Assembly (NCBI GenBank): GCA_023249275.1 | Contig: JAHFCV010000040.1 | Location: forward strand, 1-14,730 | Source: Candidatus Methanoperedens sp. | Lineage (GTDB): Archaea; Halobacteriota; Methanosarcinia; Methanosarcinales; Methanoperedenaceae | Length of the DNA: 14,730 nucleotides | Direction of reading: 5' to 3' | In this document: one piece after another, positions 5,498-10,947 of the stretch | Position numbering within the stretch: the stretch's first letter is position 1 | Layout: every line of letters starts with the position of its first letter | The notes under the pieces: model-generated | Databases searched by the model: none | The model's input: the letters and a program-made list of their open reading frames with translations, nothing else | Told to the model about the DNA's origin: nothing | Program-made: the position numbers and the translations under genes

Positions 5498-6367
5498 ATG
5501 AAAAAGATAGGCATAGCAGTAACAGACCTTAACGATTGGACTGGAATCGCTCTTGGTAATGCTGTCAGGCATTATGGGATGCAGCCTGTGAAATTCAGTT
5601 TCAGTGAGGCGACCTCGGATATCTCATCAGGTAAAATTTATTCGGGAAAAATCGATTTGACCGTACTTGACGCCGTTGTTGTTCGAGACCTGGGACCCGC
5701 TACACATAATGATGTTTCGTTCAGGTTTGATATTCTCTGCCAGCTCAAAGAACTTGGCATCGTGGTTGTGAATTCACCTGATTCCATAGCGCGAGCGGCA
5801 AACAAGTATGTTTCAAGCTTTTTATTCCGGAGAAACGGAATACCAACGCCTGAAACCACAGTTACCAACAACCTTGATGAAGCCCTCGCAGCATTATCTT
5901 CTTTCGGGCGCGCCGTTGTGAAACCCGTATTCGGGTACAAAGGGATAGGTGTGGAGTGTGTCAGGAACAGCGAAAGTGGAGTGCAGAAACTAAAAGAGCT
6001 TTTCAAAAATAACCGATTGATATACATGCAGGAATTCATACCAAATCCAGGCAGGGACATACGGGTTTTCGTGGTGAACGGGAATGTTGCAGGTTCGATA
6101 TACCGGGTTGCGCCACCCGGAGGCTGGATAAATAACCTGAGTCAGGGAGGGAGCGCAAAACCCTGCGTGTTGACCGATGAACAGGAACGACTGGCGCTTG
6201 AAGCTTCCGGGGTTATCGGGACGGTTTATGCGGGTGTGGATATTATAGAGGGAGACAGGGATTATGTTATAGAAATCAATGGAACGCCTTCGGGTAAGGG
6301 AATATTTGAGGCGTGCAGAGTGGACGTGACGATGAGTATCGTAGAGTATCTGAAAGGGTTGACTTGA
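5498..6367 (+). CDS. mptN: RimK-type ATP-grasp ligase, probably tetrahydromethanopterin:alpha-L-glutamate ligase
   Basis: An ATP-grasp ligase of 289 residues that would join an amino acid, probably glutamate, to a carboxylate. The start at 5498 follows the previous stop by one base; an upstream ATG at 5474 inside the preceding gene is less likely because the family begins MKxxI. The N-terminal part has VVRDLGPATHNDVSFRFDIL (residues 61-80) and VVVNSPDSIARAANKY, both like MptN/CofF enzymes. ATP-grasp residues include Lys142 and GYKGIGV (146-152), Glu179, Asp187/Arg189, Asp248, Glu259 and Asn261 in IEINGTPSGKG. MptN adds the terminal alpha-glutamate of tetrahydrosarcinapterin. CofF (F420) or a protein-modifying RimK remain possible; its operon with pelA would also allow a translation-related target. 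Confidence 0.75.
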   Translation: MKKIGIAVTDLNDWTGIALGNAVRHYGMQPVKFSFSEATSDISSGKIYSGKIDLTVLDAVVVRDLGPATHNDVSFRFDILCQLKELGIVVVNSPDSIARAANKYVSSFLFRRNGIPTPETTVTNNLDEALAALSSFGRAVVKPVFGYKGIGVECVRNSESGVQKLKELFKNNRLIYMQEFIPNPGRDIRVFVVNGNVAGSIYRVAPPGGWINNLSQGGSAKPCVLTDEQERLALEASGVIGTVYAGVDIIEGDRDYVIEINGTPSGKGIFEACRVDVTMSIVEYLKGLT

Positions 6368-6426
6368 TTATATGCTGCGAATCGGTTCAACAAATATATT
6401 TAATGACCAAACAAGACTATGTCCTT

Positions 6427-6642
6427 TTATGAAACAAAAGCAGCTTTCACTTTTATCAGGTTTATCCCTAATGCATCAATCACATTGATGTACCTGCCAT
6501 TCCTCAAACCCTCTACGATCTCTCTTTTTTCATTTATTGTTCCCGCAAAATCAAGGGTAGTACTGACATCCAGCCCTGCATGACTATGATTCCTGATAAA
6601 GAGGGGAACGAAGAAGCAGAGTTTAAAAGAGAACGATATTTT
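6427..6642 (-). pseudogene. C-terminal fragment of an unrecognised gene
   Basis: A minus-strand frame of 71 codons runs from just after a TGA to a TAA at 6427-6429. It has no ATG, and its only TTG is well inside. The composition is protein-like: FFVPLFIRNHSHAGLDVSTT, then LDFAGTINEKREIVEGLRNG and YINVIDALGINLI. It is probably the remaining 3' end of a decayed gene. I cannot name the family. It lies just downstream of the CopZ-like gene on the same strand. Confidence 0.4.
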
Positions 6643-6654
6643 TCACGGGAATCG

Positions 6655-7230
6655 TTATTTTTTAGTTTTACCATATAGTTCCATTCCTCTTTTGACCACT
6701 TTATAGACATTGCCAAGGCAGCATCTTCCAGAAGGATTTTTTATATCGCAGGTACACTCTCCCGCTTTTATTTTTGCACCGATTTCCTGGGCAGCAGTAC
6801 TATATCCTGATTGCTTGATATGTTCAAAAATCCTCTCCTGCGTCCATCCAAAACAATAACACACTGGAATTGGATTTTCCGTTTCTTTTATTCCAACCCT
6901 GACTTTTAAATCCTCTTTATGCAAATAGACCTGCTGCTCGTTATTGAAATAGACAACTTTGCAGGTGGGTGTTTCACAAAAATAGAATCCATCCGGATTC
7001 CCGATAGCTTCAAGCGCAGGTTCTTTGACAAGACTTTTCAGTGTTATTTCATCAACAGGAATCCCTTTATTGCCGCATTCTTTGCAAATAGAATTGTCTC
7101 CACTTACTACAACTTTTTTAACATCACAACAAGAGTGCCCGGATTGGTTCGTTCCTGGGATCAACCCTTTCGTTGATGTTTCCTCTTGACGATGTATGTC
7201 ATCATCGATTTCGCAGCAGTTCCTTTTCAT
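6655..7230 (-). CDS. CopZ-type zinc and [2Fe-2S] cluster protein lacking a heavy-metal domain
   Basis: 191 residues. From residue 49 it follows the N-terminal module of Archaeoglobus CopZ (zf-CopZ plus a [2Fe-2S] domain). CKECGNKGIPVDEITLKSLV (49-68), YFCETPTCKVVYF (83-95) and VCYCFGWTQERI (123-134) match, then C159, C161, C170 and C171 close the cluster region. In A. fulgidus CopZ a copper-chaperone domain follows; here it is absent, and the N-terminus instead adds two CC pairs (5-6, 34-35) that could bind metal. Likely role: soluble redox or metal-handling partner. The start has SD TAGGAG 9 bases upstream and a TATA-like AATAATATAAG (minus strand, near 7277). It diverges from the Isf gene at 7461. 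Confidence 0.75.
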   Translation of the reverse strand: MKRNCCEIDDDIHRQEETSTKGLIPGTNQSGHSCCDVKKVVVSGDNSICKECGNKGIPVDEITLKSLVKEPALEAIGNPDGFYFCETPTCKVVYFNNEQQVYLHKEDLKVRVGIKETENPIPVCYCFGWTQERIFEHIKQSGYSTAAQEIGAKIKAGECTCDIKNPSGRCCLGNVYKVVKRGMELYGKTKK

Positions 7231-7267
7231 TTCTTTGCTCCTAAAACGTAATCACAATGTAACCCCG

Positions 7268-7282
7268 TACTATCTTATATTA
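7268..7282 (-). promoter_or_regulatory. TATA box for the CopZ-like gene
   Basis: AATAATATAAGATAG on the minus strand is centred near 7277. A start about 26 bases on would give a leader of roughly 20 bases containing the SD TAGGAG. Confidence 0.4.
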
Positions 7283-7347
7283 TTTGTTCAAAAATCAAAA
7301 ATGAGGCAAAAACCTCCGATTATCTTTTATATCTTCAAACTTCCAAT

Positions 7348-7460
7348 GTTTCCTATTATAACCTTCAAGGTCATGTTTGTATATTAAAATGTAGTTTATA
7401 CATTTTTATGACGGCTAAGTATATGCGAATAACTTAACTATATTGAATTGAGGTAATAAA
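7348..7460 (+). promoter_or_regulatory. Promoter region, copy A of a duplicated 112-bp regulatory block
   Basis: This block ends at the ATG of the Isf gene and is about 90% identical to 8881-8992. Shared invariant pieces are TTCAAGG, ATGTTTGTATATTAAAATGT, TTTTTATGACGGCTAAGTAT and ATTGAATTGAGGTAATAAAA. The last includes the SD GAGGT. TATA candidates are TTTATACA (near 7394-7401) and GTATATTAAA (near 7380-7389). TAAGT...ACTTA around the CTAAGTATATGCG stretch is a partial inverted repeat in this copy only. Confidence 0.65.
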
Positions 7461-8096
7461 ATGAAAGTACTTGGAATAAGCGGAAGTCCTGTTAAGAATA
7501 GCAATACCGACAGGCTGGTTAAGACCGTGCTTGAAGCTACTGGCCTTGATTACGAATTTATTAAACTTTCGGAGTACGATATCCATCCTTGCAGGGCATG
7601 TCTTGGCTGTGCGGGGGATAATATCTGCAAGCAGAAGGATGACTGGCATATCATTGAAAATAAGATCAAAGAGTGTAGTGCGCTTATCATCGGCGGCTAT
7701 CCCACCTATGGCACTCTCGACTCAAGAACGAAGATGCTGACTGAACGGATGTACTCCATGCATCACCAGAGAATGCTCAACAAAGGTAAAATCGGAGCAG
7801 CCATGGCAGTCGGGGTTGGAAGAGGAATACCGAGCGTAGACCATGCTGCGGACCATATCGCTGCTTTTATGGAAATGGAAGGAATTAACGTCATCGGTAA
7901 GCTCAGCGGAACCGGGAATGTTTCATGTCTTTCCTGCGGGTATGGAGGTAGTTGCGCGATTAGTGCAGTTCCGCATTTGTTCGGTAAAGGTGCTTTACCA
8001 TCAAAGGATAAATACACGGCGATAGAAGACCAGAAGGATGTAATTGAAAAAGCAAATGAAATAGGACATAAAATAAGGGATATGCTCGTAAAATGA
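7461..8096 (+). CDS. Iron-sulfur flavoprotein (Isf family), copy 1
   Basis: A flavodoxin-fold FMN protein of 211 residues. The N-terminal GISGSPVKNSNT (5-16) is the FMN-phosphate loop of the NADPH-dependent FMN reductase family. C44, C47, C50 and C56 form the compact CX2CX2CX5C motif that binds [4Fe-4S] in Methanosarcina thermophila Isf. GGYPTYGTLDSRTKMLTER (78-96) is the second flavin region. A further CLSCGYGGSC (156-165) motif is shared with the paralogue at 9986. Known Isf proteins pass electrons from ferredoxin and can reduce O2 or H2O2, so a protective redox role is likely. SD is GAGGT 9 bases upstream. It converges on the regulator gene with one base between. Confidence 0.88.
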   Translation: MKVLGISGSPVKNSNTDRLVKTVLEATGLDYEFIKLSEYDIHPCRACLGCAGDNICKQKDDWHIIENKIKECSALIIGGYPTYGTLDSRTKMLTERMYSMHHQRMLNKGKIGAAMAVGVGRGIPSVDHAADHIAAFMEMEGINVIGKLSGTGNVSCLSCGYGGSCAISAVPHLFGKGALPSKDKYTAIEDQKDVIEKANEIGHKIRDMLVK

Positions 8097-8097
8097 T

Positions 8098-8847
8098 TCA
8101 GGACTTCAATACTGAATACATGTCACTGACACTTTTCATGACCTTGAATCCTTTATCAGTTATCATGTAATCTCCGCGTTCATGGCGCTGCAAGATCATT
8201 CCGCTGTCAAGCAGTTTTTGCACGTGGAAAAGTAAATTTCCTCCACGAAGACCTGTTAGTTCGGAAAGCGCAGAAAAGGTTTTAGTTTCTATTGCTATCG
8301 CTTTTAAAATTTGCAAGCGCTGTTTATTGGATAATGGTTCAAATACATCAGCTATGAATCCTTCCGGAACAGGGGATATCTCATGTTTTTCTTCTTCATT
8401 TGAACTATATATCTTGAGAGAACGCATTAAATTGACCTGATTCCCAAAGAGGCCCTGTACCTGCGAAAAACATTTCTCGCACTGCTTTGATGGTGCATTA
8501 CTTCTCATGTCATTTAATTCGGACTGGGTTTTTAAAATAGCATCTTCAGGGACATTTTCATTCTTTATCAGCCCTGCATTCTTTTGCAGGAATCCGATAA
8601 AGTTTGATTTACAGGTCCCCCGCATATCACATTTTTTGACCATGTTGCTTTCAAGACCTCCCTCGATGTCATCAATAACGTGTCCTATGATAGCATTTGT
8701 AAAATTAGCCCGGGAACCCGAAAGAACGTGATCAAGATGCTGCTGGCTTGATTTCTCTATGAATCTTTTCATATCATTATGTATCTCGTAGAGCTTTTCT
8801 TTTATTTCGAGGAGTTCCTTTTGAGATTTCTCTCTTTTATCAGCCAT
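8098..8847 (-). CDS. Winged-helix transcriptional regulator with a four-cysteine sensor-like domain
   Basis: 249 residues. The C-terminal part (about 165-245) is an ArsR-like winged helix: EPLSNKQRLQILKAIAIETK, FSALSELTGLRGGNLLFHVQ as recognition helix, then DYMITDKGFKVM as wing. The N-terminal part (1-150) is helical, with a charged coiled-coil-like start. It carries C73 and C79 (CDMRGTC) plus C123 and C126 (CEKC), a set able to hold an Fe-S cluster, zinc or a thiol switch. The gene lies between two transcription units that share a duplicated promoter, converging with one and diverging from the other, so it is the natural candidate regulator. The ATG at 8847 has no strong SD. The ligand is unknown. 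Confidence 0.82.
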   Translation of the reverse strand: MADKREKSQKELLEIKEKLYEIHNDMKRFIEKSSQQHLDHVLSGSRANFTNAIIGHVIDDIEGGLESNMVKKCDMRGTCKSNFIGFLQKNAGLIKNENVPEDAILKTQSELNDMRSNAPSKQCEKCFSQVQGLFGNQVNLMRSLKIYSSNEEEKHEISPVPEGFIADVFEPLSNKQRLQILKAIAIETKTFSALSELTGLRGGNLLFHVQKLLDSGMILQRHERGDYMITDKGFKVMKSVSDMYSVLKS

Positions 8848-8880
8848 ATAAGAGTTGTTTTATCTTATCAGGTTAAAAAG

Positions 8881-8992
8881 GTTTCTATTACGACTTTCAA
8901 GGTTATGTTTGTATATTAAAATGTAGCTTGTATATTTTTATGACGGCTAAGTATATAGGAATAACTACACTATATTGAATTGAGGTAATAAA
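8881..8992 (+). promoter_or_regulatory. Promoter region, copy B of the duplicated regulatory block
   Basis: About 90% identical to 7348-7460, ending at the ATG of the 54-residue gene, with the same SD spacing (ATTGAATTGAGGTAATAAAA). TATA candidates are CTTGTATATT (around 8928-8937) and GTATATTAAA. It also lies in the divergent gap before the regulator gene, 34 bases from its start. Confidence 0.65.
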
Positions 8993-9157
8993 ATGCCGGA
9001 ATGGAAATACACGAACAAAAAAGTAACAAAAGAAGAAGCTGAGAAGTCATTAGCCGCCGTAAAAAGCGCATGCTTCCATTGCGAAAAACATAGCAACGGT
9101 TGTCCTATATCAAAAACAGCCGGCGAGATAAAAGCAATGACGGAGGTGAGAAAATGA
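8993..9157 (+). CDS. 54-residue cysteine-containing small protein
   Basis: A short frame read from ATG at 8993 directly after the second copy of the regulated promoter. The product begins MPEWKYTNKKVTKEEAEKSL and contains CFHCEKHSNGC (residues 27-37), a CxxC plus a third cysteine with two histidines, suited to zinc or Fe-S binding. It ends at TGA 9155-9157, overlapping the ATG of the next gene by four bases (ATGA). Strong SD, a perfect promoter match and coupled translation make it a real gene despite its size. It is the first gene of the redox operon. I do not recognise a family; a small redox or metal-binding accessory is plausible. Confidence 0.75.
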   Translation: MPEWKYTNKKVTKEEAEKSLAAVKSACFHCEKHSNGCPISKTAGEIKAMTEVRK

Positions 9158-9393
9158 GCGTCAAAGAAGAGATCCATGCCCAGATCGTCGGGGCACTCAA
9201 AGGTGCGAAATTTCCGATAGGAACACCGGAAAAGCTTCTTTCTGCATTCCCTGACGGCGCGAATACCAGATGTAAAGCGGGAAATGTTGATGTAACTGCA
9301 GGCGAAGCTGGAAAACTGTTAAAAGCAAGCGATTTTCCCTTTAAGAGCGCCAAACAGGTTGCGGATGTAATCGTTCAAAGAGCAGGGCTCTAA
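9154..9393 (+). CDS. MTH865-family small protein
   Basis: 79 residues, MSVKEEIHAQIVGALKGAKF followed by PIGTPEKLLSAFPDGANTRC. It closely follows the MTH865-like family, small helical archaeal proteins (an EF-hand-like fold was solved for M. thermautotrophicus MTH865) of unknown role. The start at 9154 is chosen because a strong SD GGAGGTGAG lies 4-12 bases upstream and the ATG overlaps the preceding stop. A longer frame from 9100 would overlap the 54-residue gene heavily. Aspartates around AGNVDVTAGEAGKLL could form a metal-binding loop. A terminator-like hairpin begins within its last codons. Confidence 0.85.
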   Translation: MSVKEEIHAQIVGALKGAKFPIGTPEKLLSAFPDGANTRCKAGNVDVTAGEAGKLLKASDFPFKSAKQVADVIVQRAGL

Positions 9394-9410
9394 GCCCTGT
9401 TTATTTTTCT
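9383..9410 (+). terminator. Hairpin plus T-rich tail after the MTH865 gene
   Basis: CAGGGCT (9383-9389) pairs with AGCCCTG (9393-9399) over a CTA loop, followed by TTTATTTTTCT. The stem includes the stop codon. It may limit read-through into the AhpD-like gene 17 bases further on and so set the ratio within the operon. Confidence 0.5.
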
Positions 9411-9426
9411 CAAACAGGCGATCAGC

Positions 9427-9954
9427 ATGACAAGAATAAAACTAATAGAAAAAAAAGAAGCAAGCAATGAGGTCAAGATAATTTACAAAGACATAGAAGC
9501 AGCTTTCGGAATGGTTCCGAACCTTTTCAAGACCTATGCCCATTTTCCTGCACTGCTGCGGGCGAACTGGGAAAAGACAAAGGTATTGCTGATGGGGGGC
9601 GAACTCCCGCGGGAACTCAAGGAAAGCATCGCAGTAGTTGTATCTGCCGCAAATAGCTGCAATTATTGTGTGGCTTCACACTCGATGGCACTTTCCATGA
9701 TGGGATTTAGCCAGGAAAGAATAGATGACCTGACAAAAAACATTGAGAGTCCGCAGATTTCGCGAAGAGACAAAAAGATACTGGAATATGCCAGGAAAGC
9801 CACGCTAACCCCCCACAGGATTACTGACGCTGAAACAGACGAGCTAAAATCTCATGGTCTCACAGCCAGCCAGATCGTAGAGGTGCTTGGAGTCATGGAA
9901 CTGTTCACAGGCTACAATAAATTCCTGGATTCACTCGCTGTACCGCTTACTTAG
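9427..9954 (+). CDS. AhpD-like / carboxymuconolactone decarboxylase family protein
   Basis: 175 residues with the AhpD active-site pattern: Glu66, then 11 residues, Cys78, two residues, Cys81, three residues, His85 (in KESIAVVV and SAANSCNYCVASHS). AhpD uses such a Cys pair as a thiol-disulfide relay that reduces peroxides or a peroxiredoxin partner; CMD-fold relatives without that role also exist. This one resembles the peroxidase-related subfamily (GMVPNLFKTYAHFPALLRAN motif at 28-47). It sits 33 bases after the MTH865 gene behind a possible terminator and 31 bases before a second Isf gene, so it probably belongs to the same oxidant-defence operon. SD is weak (AGGCGAT). Confidence 0.9.
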   Translation: MTRIKLIEKKEASNEVKIIYKDIEAAFGMVPNLFKTYAHFPALLRANWEKTKVLLMGGELPRELKESIAVVVSAANSCNYCVASHSMALSMMGFSQERIDDLTKNIESPQISRRDKKILEYARKATLTPHRITDAETDELKSHGLTASQIVEVLGVMELFTGYNKFLDSLAVPLT

Positions 9955-9985
9955 ATAAGAAATTTATTTTTAAGAGGTGTATGAA

Positions 9986-10696
9986 ATGAAAGTACTTGGA
10001 ATAAGTGGAAGTCCAACAAAGAACAGCAACACGGATACATTGATAAAAACAATACTTGAAGCAACTGGCGCAGAGACTGAATTTTTCAAACTATCTGATA
10101 TAAAAGTAGTTCCGTGCATTGCATGCATGAAATGTGTCTCTACCAATGAATGCATCCTCAACGATGATTTCAAATGGCTCTCCAAAAAAGTTATGGAGGC
10201 AGATGCCATCGTGGTCGGGTCATCAACATTTTACGGCGCAGCAAGCGCTTTTACAAAGGCGTTCATCGAAAGGCTTTATTCAAAGAGGCATGTAAAGCTC
10301 CTGACCGGAGGGAAAATTGCAGCAACCGTAGCAGTTGGGGTCGCGGCAGAAAAGATGGTCGCTGAATGGCTTGGGAATGCTCTTCGCGCCGGCGGCATGG
10401 AGATAGTCGGGAGTATGACAGCCAAAGGCACGCCATGCTGCTTTGTGTGCGGGCCTGGTGAGAGCTGCCACTACACTGTCTGGAATGCCTACTCAAAAGA
10501 ATTGACAGGGATGGACTTTGGCGTTGGTGAAGCATATAAGGAATACCTTGAAATCCTGCCAGATAACAAGCCATATGCGCACGGCTCTGCCAGATTTCTG
10601 AAAAGCTACAGGTCGGTAAAGGATGAACCCTCGGTAATGGCTGAAGCTGAAAGAATCGGGAAGCTGATAAAAGAGAGAATCAAGAGCAGAAATTGA
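9986..10696 (+). CDS. Iron-sulfur flavoprotein (Isf family), copy 2
   Basis: 236 residues, paralogous to the protein at 7461 (both start MKVLGISGSP and share NSNTD). C44, C47, C50 and C56 (CIACMKC, then C after five residues) again form the [4Fe-4S] motif, and a second CFVCGPGESC (152-161) matches CLSCGYGGSC of copy 1. The flavin region is GSSTFYGAASAFTKAFIERL (78-97). The C-terminus is about 25 residues longer than copy 1. I choose ATG 9986 because SD AAGAGGTG lies 6 bases upstream; a GTG at 9977 overlaps the SD. Last gene of the redox operon. Probably moves electrons from ferredoxin to a peroxide- or O2-reducing partner. Confidence 0.88.
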   Translation: MKVLGISGSPTKNSNTDTLIKTILEATGAETEFFKLSDIKVVPCIACMKCVSTNECILNDDFKWLSKKVMEADAIVVGSSTFYGAASAFTKAFIERLYSKRHVKLLTGGKIAATVAVGVAAEKMVAEWLGNALRAGGMEIVGSMTAKGTPCCFVCGPGESCHYTVWNAYSKELTGMDFGVGEAYKEYLEILPDNKPYAHGSARFLKSYRSVKDEPSVMAEAERIGKLIKERIKSRN

Positions 10697-10777
10697 ACAT
10701 TCTGAGATCACAATAATTAGTGCATAGAAACCATATACAACAACAGGACTATTTTATTATAGAGGAGTAATAATTGT

Positions 10778-10919
10778 ATGTCACAAAGAGAAGAGTTAGA
10801 AAAGTTGGCAAAAGCCTGATGAAGATCGGCGCAAGATAGTGGGCGCACGGATGGAGCAGTTCTCAACCATGCCTGAAGAAAAAAGAATGATGGCTATAAG
10901 TGATATACCACTAACTTAA
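10778..10919 (+). pseudogene. Small gene broken by a one-base frameshift
   Basis: SD GAGGAG (10762-10767) precedes ATG 10778. The frame gives MSQREELEKLAKA and stops at TGA 10817. The next frame continues at once with KPDEDRRKIVGARMEQFSTM and ends at TAA 10917-10919. Removing one A from the AAAA run (10810-10813) restores a 46-residue charged, helical protein. Either this is a true recent mutation or a sequencing error in a homopolymer. Function unknown. The gap 10697-10777 holds nothing else evident. Confidence 0.5.
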
Positions 10920-10933
10920 ATTAACTCGCGCAG

Positions 10934-10941
10934 CATATAAG
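10934..10941 (+). promoter_or_regulatory. TATA box for rqcH
   Basis: CATATAAG is centred about 10937. It predicts transcription starting near 10960-10964, which is at the internal ATG 10960 rather than upstream of the ATG 10948. Confidence 0.45.
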
Positions 10942-10947
10942 CCCCCC

